Assembly (NCBI GenBank): GCA_003671075.1
Contig: QWPT01000015.1
Coordinates: 4,906-58,168, forward strand
Direction of reading: 5' to 3'
Length of the DNA: 53,263 nucleotides
Source of the DNA: Planctomycetota bacterium
GTDB taxonomy: Bacteria; Planctomycetota; Phycisphaerae; Phycisphaerales; SM1A02
The translations under genes were made by a program, and so were the position numbers. The notes under the pieces were generated by a model. It saw only the letters and a program-made list of their open reading frames with translations, was not told where the DNA came from and searched no databases. Positions 15,554 to 24,782 of the stretch are shown piece after piece; the first letter of the stretch is position 1, and each line of letters opens with the position of its first letter.

Positions 15554-18007
15554 ATGAAGTCCATCAAGCAGTCGCTCGCCACCTCCCCGCGTTTCTTTGC
15601 GCCATCCTTCGTCGCCCTGTTGCAAGTTCCGATTTGCCTTGCTTTCGTGCTCGCATCGGCGGCGCACGGCCAGGATGCGGAAATCGCGTCCTACTTTGGC
15701 TTCGATGGCCTCGAGGTGGTGAAAATCGATCCCAACGCAGGGCCAATCGCCGTCGGCGACATGGACGGCGACGGTCGCCTCGACCTGATCGTGGTCAACA
15801 ACTTCAAGAGCCGCATCGAGCTGCACCTGCAGAAACCCGGCGCGTCGCCCGACGATGCCGTCGAAACCAAGGGCAGCGTGAACGAGGTTCCCACCCACTG
15901 GCGCTTCAAGCGCGTCGAGGTGCCGGTCTCGCATCAGGTGAACGCCATCGTGCCCTTCGACTTCAATGGCGACGGAATGCTCGACATTGTCTACGCGGGT
16001 CAGCCAGGAACCATCGTGTTTCTGAAGCAGGTCAAGCCTGGGCAATTCGAAGTGGAGCGGCGCATTGCCCAGAAAGGCCTGACCACGAGCCGTGATGGGT
16101 TCGTCATCGCGGACCTGATCGGCGATGCGCGACCGGATCTCGCGGCGATTGTTGGTGGCGAAGTAACGGTGTGGCCGTTCGAAAGCGGCGCGGCTGGCGG
16201 GAAGGACGGCAGCAAACTCGGCGAGGCCGTTGAACTCGGTTCCGGTGAGCCGATCGGCGCGCTGGTGGTTGGCGATTTCGACGGCGACGGCCACAAAGAT
16301 CTCGTCGGCGTGACACCAGACAACTCCGCGCCCGTGCGGCTGTGGTTGGCGAGCGTGGAAGAGGGACCCAATGGCAAGATCGCGCGCCTCGGTGCGCAAC
16401 GCCGCTTCGAGATGCCGCCGCTGCGCGAAGTGACGGCGCTGCGACTGCCCGGTGGCAAGAAGGATCTGCTCGCGCGCATTGAACGCCAAAGCAAGCGCAT
16501 CGTTATCGAGGAACTCGTCGAGGACAACGCTGGTTCGCGCGAGGCTTCGATCGAGGTCTTCTCAACCAAGGGCGGCCGCAAGCGCTCGTTCGCGGTGGCC
16601 GATGTCGATGGCGACGGCCTGGTTGATGTGCTCGCCACCGACCCAACTGCGAGCGCCGTCACGGTGTATCGCCAGCAGAAAGATCGCGGCCTGCAACCGG
16701 GCGTGCCGCAGCCGAGTTTTGCTGAGCTCGACGCGATCGTCGCCGGCAATGTCGACGGCAAGCCTGGCGACGAGGTCTTCGTGCTCTCCGAAAAAGAAGG
16801 CGTGGTTGGACGCTCGCAATGGGTGGATGGCGCCTTGTCGTTTCCAGTGGCGATGCAGATTTCCCAAGGCTCGGTTCCGACCGTGCTCTCGCTGGTGAAT
16901 CTTGAGAGTGGCCCGCGCGTTGCGGTGGTGACCAAGGACGGACGCAACTTCCAGATGGAACTGCTCGCCGTCAATGGCGGCTCGCCCGACGCGCCGGCGA
17001 ACGAAGTCGTAAAGCTCGGAGCGCTGGTCAAGGGACCGGATGCGATGCTCGACCTCGATGCCGATCAGGACGGCAAGGTCGACCTGCTGCTCTTCACCGC
17101 CGACAAGCCGATGTCGATGCTGCAAGCTGTGGAGAAGGACGGCAAGCGCACCTTTGAGTTGCGCGAGTCGAAGGACATGGCGCAGTTCGGCCTCGCCCAA
17201 GCGGCCAACGCTGGAAACTCCGTTGCGTTTGATGTCGATGGCGACTCCAAGAAGGAGCTCGTGATCGCCGACCGCAACTTCATCCGCGCGCTGCGTTACG
17301 CGCCCACGGCCACGCCTCCGGGCTGGCAGGTTGTCGCGCAAATGAACGCCTCGCGCGCCGATGCGCGGTTGGTGGCGCTCACGGTGCGCGGTGACGCGCT
17401 CATTGCCAGCGACAAGGAGAACGGCGCGCTGGCTGAGTTCCAAAAGTCAGGCGCAAGAGACGGCGCAAGAGACGGCGCAAGGGACGGCGCACGGGACGGC
17501 GCACGGGACGGCGCGGGCAAGTGGACGCAGGTCGACGAGCACGCCGTCAACGGATTCAAGTTTGGTCCGGTGCGCGCGGGCGCGTTTAGTGGAGCCAGCG
17601 GAATCGATGTGATGCTCGTCGGTGACGACGGATTTGCCATCGCGCAACTCGACGGAAAGCGCCTCGTGCTCGAGGAACTCGCGAGCTATCGCGGCGATCG
17701 CATCCAACAGGTCGACCACGAACTTGCTGCGGGCGATGTCAACGGCGACGGCTTCGTCGACCTGCTCGTGCTTGACGCGGGCGAACAGTCGCTGGGCGTG
17801 CTGAGTTTCAGCGAGGCTGGGCGACTGTTGCCGATCACGCGATTCAAGGTGTTCGAGTCGCGACTCTTCCAGGGCGGCGAGCCTCGCGAATTCGAACCGA
17901 GCATTGTGTTGGTCGGCGACCTCACAGGTGACGGCGCGGACGATGTGATTCTGCTCTGCCACGACCGCGTGCTGCTGTATCCACAGTCAAAGAAGCCGAA
18001 GGGCTAA
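15554..18007 (+). CDS. Secreted FG-GAP/VCBS-repeat (beta-propeller) protein
   Basis: The 817-aa protein starts at ATG 15554, which gives a signal peptide (hydrophobic stretch about 18-38, cleavage after AHG). The frame is open further upstream but that part is antisense to the protease gene. The mature part has many Asp-rich calcium-binding repeats: DMDGDGRLDL, DFNGDGMLDI, DFDGDGHKDL, DVDGDGLVDV, DADQDGKVDL, DVDGDSKKEL, DVNGDGFVDL and DLTGDGADDV. This pattern forms beta-propellers in surface adhesion or sensing proteins. Five ARDG units near residues 633-652 come from a 12-bp tandem repeat and interrupt the repeat series. It is divergent from the HtrA-like gene with about 70 bp between. Confidence 0.85.
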   Translation: MKSIKQSLATSPRFFAPSFVALLQVPICLAFVLASAAHGQDAEIASYFGFDGLEVVKIDPNAGPIAVGDMDGDGRLDLIVVNNFKSRIELHLQKPGASPDDAVETKGSVNEVPTHWRFKRVEVPVSHQVNAIVPFDFNGDGMLDIVYAGQPGTIVFLKQVKPGQFEVERRIAQKGLTTSRDGFVIADLIGDARPDLAAIVGGEVTVWPFESGAAGGKDGSKLGEAVELGSGEPIGALVVGDFDGDGHKDLVGVTPDNSAPVRLWLASVEEGPNGKIARLGAQRRFEMPPLREVTALRLPGGKKDLLARIERQSKRIVIEELVEDNAGSREASIEVFSTKGGRKRSFAVADVDGDGLVDVLATDPTASAVTVYRQQKDRGLQPGVPQPSFAELDAIVAGNVDGKPGDEVFVLSEKEGVVGRSQWVDGALSFPVAMQISQGSVPTVLSLVNLESGPRVAVVTKDGRNFQMELLAVNGGSPDAPANEVVKLGALVKGPDAMLDLDADQDGKVDLLLFTADKPMSMLQAVEKDGKRTFELRESKDMAQFGLAQAANAGNSVAFDVDGDSKKELVIADRNFIRALRYAPTATPPGWQVVAQMNASRADARLVALTVRGDALIASDKENGALAEFQKSGARDGARDGARDGARDGARDGAGKWTQVDEHAVNGFKFGPVRAGAFSGASGIDVMLVGDDGFAIAQLDGKRLVLEELASYRGDRIQQVDHELAAGDVNGDGFVDLLVLDAGEQSLGVLSFSEAGRLLPITRFKVFESRLFQGGEPREFEPSIVLVGDLTGDGADDVILLCHDRVLLYPQSKKPKG
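17450..17509. repeat. Tandem repeat, five 12-bp units (in-frame ARDG)
   Basis: Five units of GGCGCAAGAGAC drift to GGCGCACGGGAC and encode ARDG x5 within the FG-GAP protein. The unit is nearly the same as the one at 26134-26193. Confidence 0.92.
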
Positions 18008-18033
18008 TTCGCCGACCGCAGAAATGCGCTGAT

Positions 18034-19800
18034 TTATCGCAGCGGATTGATCTCGACCCAAGGCGTGCCCGCGCCCCATCTCAGCGAAATCTGATCGACG
18101 GTGTCGTGCGATCGATACCCTTCGAGCGCATCTTCGTGGCACTCGCGCGACTTGCGTTCTTGCGGAGTGCAGTCGCGTGACTTGGGAAGAATTCGGTCGA
18201 GCAACTGCACCGCGAGACTCTGGCTATGCACGGCCTCGTCGGACCGCTTGAGCCGGAAGCAGAACCACGCTCGCCGAGCATGCGCGGAAATAAGTTGCCG
18301 CTCGAGCTTCTCGATTTCGTTGCGCCGCGCCCCGATTGCGAGCTTTCGCGAATCAAGCGCAGTGTTCTCGTTAGGCGTATCGCGCTTGAGCAGCAACTCA
18401 TCCTCGGCATTGGCAGTGCGAAGATGGTTCTGCCTTTGCACGAGCTCGCCGATCTTCTCGTCTTGAAGCCGCAGCGAATCTTCGAGCGAAGACGGCCTCA
18501 ACGCGAGATTGGCCGCGGTCTGGTTGAGGATCCACTCGGAATCCTCGCCGTAGGCCATCGCAGTGCCCTTGTTCAGGAACGCCTGCATTGCGAACGACAA
18601 CAGCGCCACCGTAAGGCAGGAACCCATCGCCAATAGACCGCGGTGACTGCGCGCGTACTTGCGCAGCCGATAGATATGCGAAGGCGGAACCGCAGAAACA
18701 GCGGCGCCCGCAAGGTAATTGCGCACATCCTCCGCAAGCGCCTCAGGCGTTGCGTAGCGGCCCTCGCGCTCCTTGCACATCGCCTTCATGGGAATCCAGC
18801 CCAGTTCACCCTTGATCACTCCAGCGAGTCGGCTCATCGAAGCCCGGCGCAGCTGAGCGATGCGGCGCGCGCTCTCCGCGGCTTCGCTGTGAATCGCGCA
18901 GAAACGCACGCTCGGCGAAGGCGGCTCGTCCTGGCGGATGATGCGCTGAATTTCGGAGTGCCCGTTGCTGCGGAGACGCTTGGCGTCGAATGGCGTCACG
19001 CCGACCAGCAATTCGTAGAGGATAACGCCGAGCGAGAAGACATCGCTGCGACCATCGACATGCTCACCGCTGCCTTCGGCCTGCTCAGGGCTCATGTACT
19101 CGGGAGTACCGACCATCTGCCCAGACTCGGCGTTTACGGTGTGCTCGCTCATGCGGCGAGTCAACGCTTGGGCGATACCGAAATCGATGACCTTCGAATT
19201 GGCTCCGCCGTTGCCATCCGATACCACGAGGATGTTCGACGGCTTCAGATCGCGATGCACGATCTCCTTGTGATGCGCGTACTGAATTGCCTCGCAAACC
19301 TGCAGAAACAAGCGCAAACGCTCCTCGATGGTCAAGCGATGCTCGTCGGCGTAGCGGGTGAGCGGCTTGCCGTCGACGCGCTCCATCACAAAGAACGGGC
19401 GCCCCGACGGGGTCGTGCCTGCGTCGAGAACCTTGGCGACATGCGGATGGTCCATCAGCGCCAGCAGCTGCATTTCCTGGCCGAATCGCTCGAGAACCGA
19501 GGTCGAATCCATGCCCGGCTTCACCACTTTGATCGCGACCATCTGCTCGAAGTCGCACATACGCTTGGCCAACCACACCGTTCCGAATCCACCGGTGCCG
19601 AGCGGCGTGAGCAGTTTGTAGTGACCGACCTCGTCGCCTTCCTTCTCGATTCCGTCGCGGCGCGCCGACGACTTCGGGGAACGGCCTAACTGGCTCGGAT
19701 ACTGCGAAGGCGAGCCAAGAGGCATCGTCTCGTCGTGCGAGTGATCGCGGTGGGGATTGTCATCGTCGCCGAAGGGACGGAAGTCGGCTGATGATTCCAT
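18034..19800 (-). CDS. Orphan Ser/Thr protein kinase
   Basis: The 588-aa protein starts at ATG 19800 with a good ribosome site (GAGGAG). A polar arm of about 55 residues precedes the Hanks-type kinase domain (about 60-365): GTGGFG at 68-73, Lys91, HRDLKPSN with Asp184 and DFG at 206-208. The GWIPMKAMCKEREGRY motif near the end is typical of this planctomycete/bacterial kinase group. One membrane helix is at about 395-415, and the outer part is helical and coiled-coil-like rather than TPR. No sigma gene is adjacent, unlike the kinases at 649 and 36052. It is the only gene between the FG-GAP protein and citrate synthase, so it gives no clue to its target. Confidence 0.88.
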   Translation of the reverse strand: MESSADFRPFGDDDNPHRDHSHDETMPLGSPSQYPSQLGRSPKSSARRDGIEKEGDEVGHYKLLTPLGTGGFGTVWLAKRMCDFEQMVAIKVVKPGMDSTSVLERFGQEMQLLALMDHPHVAKVLDAGTTPSGRPFFVMERVDGKPLTRYADEHRLTIEERLRLFLQVCEAIQYAHHKEIVHRDLKPSNILVVSDGNGGANSKVIDFGIAQALTRRMSEHTVNAESGQMVGTPEYMSPEQAEGSGEHVDGRSDVFSLGVILYELLVGVTPFDAKRLRSNGHSEIQRIIRQDEPPSPSVRFCAIHSEAAESARRIAQLRRASMSRLAGVIKGELGWIPMKAMCKEREGRYATPEALAEDVRNYLAGAAVSAVPPSHIYRLRKYARSHRGLLAMGSCLTVALLSFAMQAFLNKGTAMAYGEDSEWILNQTAANLALRPSSLEDSLRLQDEKIGELVQRQNHLRTANAEDELLLKRDTPNENTALDSRKLAIGARRNEIEKLERQLISAHARRAWFCFRLKRSDEAVHSQSLAVQLLDRILPKSRDCTPQERKSRECHEDALEGYRSHDTVDQISLRWGAGTPWVEINPLR

Positions 19801-19933
19801 GCGGGCTCCTCACAGGCAATTCCTGCACCTCACGGCAGCATTGTCGACGCAAGTGAGGATTCACTGAAGTCGGTTGACAAGACTTCGAGGGCAGTCTGTG
19901 CGGGCGGTAGCGGTCGCGCCGCGAAGCAAATAA

Positions 19934-19959
19934 ACGGGCGCGCCGATTGGCGCGCCCGT
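19934..19959 (-). terminator. Terminator of the citrate synthase gene
   Basis: An 11-bp stem (ACGGGCGCGCC and complement) has a 4-base loop (GATT). On the minus strand it is followed by a T-rich stretch (TTATTTG). It lies 30 bases after the gltA stop. Confidence 0.75.
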
Positions 19960-19989
19960 GATTTGCATAGAAACATCGAATGGAATCGC

Positions 19990-21201
19990 TCAGCCGCGCT
20001 CAGGCATCGGCACATACGCCGCCGCATGCGGACCGTTGTACTTGGCCTGCGGGCGGATAAGTCGGTTGTCCTGTAGCTGCTCGATGCAGTGACCGCACCA
20101 ACCCGACATCCGGCTCATGGCGAACATGCAGGTGAAGAGGTCGGTCTTGATGCCGAGGCAGTGATAGGTCGTCGCGCTGTAGAAGTCGACATTCGGAAAG
20201 ATGCCCTTGCCGGCCTTCGCATCGAGAACGATGCCCTCGATCTTCTGGCTCATCTCAAAGAGCTTGAGGTTGCCAGTGTCGGTGGCGATCTGCTTGGCGA
20301 AAGTCTTGAGGTAAGTCGCGCGCGGGTCGTACGCCTTGTAGACGCGGTGACCGAAGCCCATGATGAGCTCCTTGCGCTCGAGCTTGCCCTTGATGAAGGG
20401 CTCGACCTTGTCCATCGTGCCGATCTCGTCGAGCATGATCATGACTTCCTCGTTGGCGCCGCCGTGCAGCGGGCCTTTGAGGGTTCCGACGGCGGTCGTC
20501 ATCGCGCTGTACATGTCGCTGAGCGTGGCGATGGTGACGCGACCTGCGAAGGTCGAGGCGTTGAGGCCGTGATCGGCGTGCAGGATCAAGCAGATGTCCA
20601 GACCACGAGCCATCGCGTCGGTGGGCTTCTCGCCGTTGAGCATCCAGAGGAAATTGGTGGCGATATCAAACGACTTGTTGGGACGGACGAACGACTTGCC
20701 CGAACGGTGACGGTCGAAGTTCGCGATGAGCGTCGGCGTCTTGGCAACCAGTCGCAGCGCCTGACGCTTGGCCGACTCGATGCCCGCCGGCGTGGTCTCG
20801 CTCGAAGTCGCCGATGGGTCGTGCAGCGCGAGCGCCGAAACCAGAGTGCGCAACGCGTGCATCGGCACCGCGTCCTTGGGAATCTGGCGGATCATGTCGT
20901 AGATCGCGTCAGGAACTTCGTACTCGGCCTGCAGCGCGCTCTTAAGCGCATTGAGCTGCGACTGCGTTGGCAGCTTGGTGTTCCAAAGCAGATACACCGT
21001 CTCTTCGTAGGTCGAACTGCGCGCGAGCGAGTCGATGTCGATGCCGACATACTCGAGCACACCCTTGCCGCCGTCGATGAACGACATCTGCGTTTCGGCA
21101 GCGACGGTGTTGGCAAGCCCCTTGTCGAAGAAGGGCTCGGAGGCTGCGGTGGCGATCGGTGCCGCGGAGGTCGCGGCGGGAGCGGCGGGAGTCGTGCTCA
21201 T
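19990..21201 (-). CDS. gltA: Citrate synthase
   Basis: The 403-aa protein starts at the ATG at 21201. It joins acetyl-CoA and oxaloacetate to citrate at the entry to the TCA cycle in the cytoplasm. The catalytic set is present: His246 (LHGGANEE), His285 (MGFGHRVYKAYDPRA) and Asp339 (FPNVDFYSA), with the HADHGLNASTF loop at 208-218. Length fits the short citrate synthase type of about 370-430 aa. The first 20 residues are an Ala/Pro/Thr-rich arm not needed for the fold. A single-gene unit is likely, with its own terminator. Confidence 0.95.
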   Translation of the reverse strand: MSTTPAAPAATSAAPIATAASEPFFDKGLANTVAAETQMSFIDGGKGVLEYVGIDIDSLARSSTYEETVYLLWNTKLPTQSQLNALKSALQAEYEVPDAIYDMIRQIPKDAVPMHALRTLVSALALHDPSATSSETTPAGIESAKRQALRLVAKTPTLIANFDRHRSGKSFVRPNKSFDIATNFLWMLNGEKPTDAMARGLDICLILHADHGLNASTFAGRVTIATLSDMYSAMTTAVGTLKGPLHGGANEEVMIMLDEIGTMDKVEPFIKGKLERKELIMGFGHRVYKAYDPRATYLKTFAKQIATDTGNLKLFEMSQKIEGIVLDAKAGKGIFPNVDFYSATTYHCLGIKTDLFTCMFAMSRMSGWCGHCIEQLQDNRLIRPQAKYNGPHAAAYVPMPERG

Positions 21202-21485
21202 GGTCGAAGTCGGGGCTAGGTCGGGATGAATGGCTTGGTGCTTGTTACGAAAATACGATCCGCCAACCGCCAACGGCGATCGACAGGTAGATCTTTCTCA
21301 ACCCTCCGCACCGCCTCGCCACAAAAACGGCGATTGGCGCGAAGAACAAAGATGCTAGCGAAAGCGGTCCGTCAATGGAACCTTTCTCGCGATGGACAAC
21401 TGAAATCAAACGCGGTTCTCGGCGCCGGCCTGAGCCGTGAGCCGAAGGTGCAAACACGTGGCAGTTGCGCGGGAGGTCGATCCCT

Positions 21486-22700
21486 ATGATGCGGCCCATG
21501 TTCCTTATCCCCACGGGCACTGATCGCGACGACGCCCGAAAACCGATCGTCGTCCCCCTGCTCGTCTTTGCTTGCGTAGCCATGTACCTCGCGGGCCGCC
21601 CCGGCAGCCCTTTCGAGGAGCTCCTCGGCTCCGATCGCCTTGGGGTCGCCTACATCGATTTCCAATGGTGGCAGACGATCACCTATCAGTTCGTGCACGC
21701 CGGATGGATCCACCTCATCTCCAACATGTTCTTCCTGGCCGCGTTCGGAATCGTCCTTGAGGGGCGCCTGGGCAGGCTCGGGTTTCTCGCGCTGTATCTG
21801 GCGGGCGGCGCGTTCGCGGCGCTGGCGCAGGTCTGGATCGGGCACTGGCTCGGGCAGAACGATGGCGTGTCGGTCAGCGATTTTATTCCGTCGGTCGGCG
21901 CGAGCGGCTCGGTGAGTGCGCTCATGGGCGCGGTGTTCGCGCTGCATCCGCGGGCAAATGTGCGCGGCATCGCGATTCCGCAATTCGTGCGCGCGCAGGT
22001 TTCCGTGCAATGGATGATCGGTTTCGCGTTGGCGCTCGACATCGCTCGAACAATCTTGGATTGGTCCGGCGGCGGTCATTCGGGAATCGCGACGCTGGCG
22101 CACCTCGGCGGATTGCTGTTTGGTTTCGGCGTTGGCGTTGGGCTGATGGCGACGGGGATTCTCAAGCGCAACGACTTTGACGCGCTTTACCTGTTCAAGC
22201 AGTGGCGCCGACGGCGCGCGTTGCGCGAAGCAACGATGACGGCAGGCCTGGGCGTGGCGGGCGGACCGATCGCCGCGCGCGTGCGTGCCGACGGCGCGTC
22301 AGTCGAGACCGATGGGCAACGGACGCTGCGGGCCACCATCGCCGCCGCCCATCGCGAGCGCGACTACACGCTCGCGGCACAGCTGTACACCGAATTGCTG
22401 CACAGCGCGCCCAACGCAACCCTGCCCGCAGAAATCCAACTTGATGTCGCCAACGCGTTGGCGCAGCGCGGCAAGTACAAGGACGCCGCCGCCGCCTACA
22501 CGCGATTTCTCGATCGATTTCGCACCCACCCCGCAGCGGACGATGTGCGTCTGATGCTTGCAACCATCGAAGTGCGCCGACTGGCCAACCCGCGCGCTGG
22601 CGCAACCACGCTCGACGGGTTCGCCGGGCGTGAGCTCGACCACGATCGACAAACGATCGTTGCCCAATTGCGGGCAGAGTGTGCGAGGACGCCCGCTTGA
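21486..22700 (+). CDS. Rhomboid-family intramembrane serine protease with TPR-like tail
   Basis: The 404-aa protein starts at ATG 21486 with GGGAGG nine bases upstream. About six membrane helices fill residues 20-225. The catalytic dyad is visible: Ser140 in GASGS and His206 in LAHLGGLLFGFGVG; the oxyanion HxxxN pattern is at 76-80 (HLISN). It should cut single-span membrane proteins within the bilayer. Residues from about 290 on form helical repeats (AAAHRERDYTLAAQLYTELL, LAQRGKYKDAAAAY) like TPRs, probably cytoplasmic. The stop overlaps the trpF start, so the two are co-translated, a pairing with no obvious metabolic logic. Confidence 0.88.
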   Translation: MMRPMFLIPTGTDRDDARKPIVVPLLVFACVAMYLAGRPGSPFEELLGSDRLGVAYIDFQWWQTITYQFVHAGWIHLISNMFFLAAFGIVLEGRLGRLGFLALYLAGGAFAALAQVWIGHWLGQNDGVSVSDFIPSVGASGSVSALMGAVFALHPRANVRGIAIPQFVRAQVSVQWMIGFALALDIARTILDWSGGGHSGIATLAHLGGLLFGFGVGVGLMATGILKRNDFDALYLFKQWRRRRALREATMTAGLGVAGGPIAARVRADGASVETDGQRTLRATIAAAHRERDYTLAAQLYTELLHSAPNATLPAEIQLDVANALAQRGKYKDAAAAYTRFLDRFRTHPAADDVRLMLATIEVRRLANPRAGATTLDGFAGRELDHDRQTIVAQLRAECARTPA

Positions 22701-23308
22701 CAAAAACGCGCATCAAGATCTGCGGCGTGCGCGATCACGCGACGGCGGCGTGCGCGGTCGAGGCGGGCGCTGAATTTGTGGGAATCGTGCTGGTCGCGTC
22801 GAGCCCGCGCTTCGTGTCCCCTGCCCTCGCGCCCGCACTGGCGGCGGCGATCGTCGATGCGGGCGCAATGCCAGTTGCGGTGCTGCAGTTACCCATCGAC
22901 GCGCAGACGGCGGCCGCAGCGGAAGCGTTTCCCATATTGCAATTTCACGGTGCGGAAACACCGGCGGACTTGGCGCGCTTCACCGCGTGGGAATGCTGGA
23001 AAGGCCTTCATTTCTCGAAGGCCGCGCTTGAAGCGTGGCTTGCGTCTGCTCACACAGCTCGACTGGTCGTTGATGGGCCCAACGCTGGCAGTGGCGATGC
23101 ATGGAACACAACCGAGTTCGCCGCGATGAACGACGCCGCGCGCGGACGATGCCTGCTTGCTGGCGGCCTTGATCCGACCAATGTCGCCGATGCCATTGGA
23201 ACCACGAAGCCATGGGGCGTCGATGTATCGAGCGGCGTTGAAAGTGCGCGTGGCATCAAGGATCACGCGCGCATCCGCGCGTTTGTCGAAGCCGTGCGTT
23301 CAGCCTAA
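22697..23308 (+). CDS. trpF: Phosphoribosylanthranilate isomerase
   Basis: The 203-aa protein starts at the TTG at 22697, chosen because GAGG lies about ten bases upstream and TTGA overlaps the rhomboid stop; an upstream GTG at 22679 is less likely. It isomerises phosphoribosylanthranilate in tryptophan synthesis. The TIM-barrel marks are present: KICGVR with catalytic Cys9, FVGIVLVASSPR at 27-38, LQFHG at 81-85, VVDGP with Asp126, and LAGGLDPTNVADAI followed by GVDVSSGVE and KD near the end. No other trp genes lie in the window. Confidence 0.92.
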   Translation: MTKTRIKICGVRDHATAACAVEAGAEFVGIVLVASSPRFVSPALAPALAAAIVDAGAMPVAVLQLPIDAQTAAAAEAFPILQFHGAETPADLARFTAWECWKGLHFSKAALEAWLASAHTARLVVDGPNAGSGDAWNTTEFAAMNDAARGRCLLAGGLDPTNVADAIGTTKPWGVDVSSGVESARGIKDHARIRAFVEAVRSA

Positions 23309-23319
23309 ACCCGCAGGTT

Positions 23320-24654
23320 TCACACGCCGACGGCGATCATCTTGCGCGTAGAGCCGAGTTCACTCACCCAGTTGCGCATGTCGGCGCGGCAGGAGTCCCA
23401 GGCCCGCGAGCAGCGCAGGTCGATGAACGCGCTGTACATCGACATGAGCGCCGCATCGAAGGTGGCGAAACTATCGAGGCGTTCCTCGACCGCCACCCGC
23501 AACGACTGCGGCTTGTCCTCCGGCTTGGGAAGCTTGAGCCCGGAGACTTCCATGCGATCGCCCTGCAGCGTGCACTCCCACACTCGGTCGTGCGCGGAAA
23601 CGGTGAGACCGAGCTTGCGCGGCCACTTGCCCAATTGCACGGCGCGCGCAGTCTCTGCGCGACGAGTCGGAGCGTCGCCGCGCAAACTCGTGCGGCCAGA
23701 AAGCCCCCACGCACACTCGAGGTCCAGGGTCTTGTCGATCACGATCGCGATCTCGCCGTCAGCGGTTTCGACGAGTCCCTCGCGGGTTTCGCAGTGCCAC
23801 CACAGCCAGAACAGGAAGAGATTGCCGAGGAAATCCTGCGGTTCGTTGCCCGTCCACGGAAAGTCTGGGCGATCAGCGGACTTGCGCTGACCGTCTTCCT
23901 GAACGAGTTCGATCTCCGGCGGCGCGCTCGAAAGCGGCTGCGCGCGCAGATCGTCGTAGTCGTTGGTGCGTCCCCTCGCGGCGAGCAAATCCAACGCCAC
24001 GCGGCCAGCGCTGCGCGGCTCGATGTTGATGCCGAGCGAATCACCCATGAGGTGACGAAGCGCGGCGACTTCAGCATCGCTGGAAATGGCTGCGTACAGC
24101 GTCGATTTTGAGAAGTCCCACCAAACCGGCGTGTGCTTGGGACGGCGATAGCGACCTTCGGCGATTTCCTCTTCGATGCGGCGCATCGCGTCATCACGCG
24201 CGTCTTTTTTCGCCGAGCGCGCAAGAAACGCGCCGCCACCATCGTTGATGGACGCGGTGTTCGCAGCGGCCTTCGCGTCCGCTTTCGCGGCAGCCTTCGC
24301 GCCAGCGCGCTGTGCGCCACTCACGAAACCCGACTTCGGTCCCGCCGTTTCCATGCGCGCATCCTCAGCCATCGCGATGTACGCGTTCTTAATCTCCGGC
24401 GGAACGCGCACCGCGTCGGCGCGGAATCCCAGCAGCAGCCCGCTGCCGAATCCGATGCGTTCGTAGTCGAAGGAACGGTCGAAGAGATGTCGGCCCGCGG
24501 TCCAACCAACATGGATCTCGCCGGGCTTGATCGGCTCAAGCTCGCCAAGCGCGTGTTCGCGCAACGACGCGAACAACTTCGGATCGAGCATGTCGGGCGC
24601 GGCGCCGACAACGGAGAAGCGGCGATAGGTGATGGAGCCAGAACGGAAGGGCAT
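23320..24654 (-). CDS. RdgC-like recombination-associated protein
   Basis: The 444-aa protein starts at the ATG at 24654 (MPFRSGSITYRRFSVVG). It matches the longer RdgC-like proteins seen in planctomycetes and some deltaproteobacteria, with blocks GRHLFDRSFDYE, RYRRPKHTPVWWDFSKSTLY, DFLGNLFLFWLWW and CAWGLSGRTSLRGD. Proteobacterial RdgC (about 300 aa) forms DNA-encircling dimers that limit RecA action; the same role is inferred here. An Ala/Lys-rich linker (AKAAAKADAKAAANT) near residue 120 separates the halves. It converges on trpF with 11 bp between stops. Confidence 0.75.
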   Translation of the reverse strand: MPFRSGSITYRRFSVVGAAPDMLDPKLFASLREHALGELEPIKPGEIHVGWTAGRHLFDRSFDYERIGFGSGLLLGFRADAVRVPPEIKNAYIAMAEDARMETAGPKSGFVSGAQRAGAKAAAKADAKAAANTASINDGGGAFLARSAKKDARDDAMRRIEEEIAEGRYRRPKHTPVWWDFSKSTLYAAISSDAEVAALRHLMGDSLGINIEPRSAGRVALDLLAARGRTNDYDDLRAQPLSSAPPEIELVQEDGQRKSADRPDFPWTGNEPQDFLGNLFLFWLWWHCETREGLVETADGEIAIVIDKTLDLECAWGLSGRTSLRGDAPTRRAETARAVQLGKWPRKLGLTVSAHDRVWECTLQGDRMEVSGLKLPKPEDKPQSLRVAVEERLDSFATFDAALMSMYSAFIDLRCSRAWDSCRADMRNWVSELGSTRKMIAVGV

Positions 24655-24713
24655 TTCGCCAGTGTCGCGCATCGGCGGCCGCGCGTGTTGGCGCCGACAA
24701 GTTGTGCACATCA

Positions 24714-24773
24714 CTTGCGGACAGACTTGCGGGATGGCTTGCGGACAGACTTGCGGGATGGCTTGCGGACAGG
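24714..24773. repeat. Tandem repeat, five 12-bp units, just after the hpnH stop
   Basis: Units alternate CTTGCGGACAGA and CTTGCGGGATGG, so the array can also be read as 2.5 copies of a 24-bp unit. It ends ten bases from the hpnH stop codon (24783-24785) on the minus strand. Confidence 0.92.
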
Positions 24774-24782
24774 CCGTCTGCG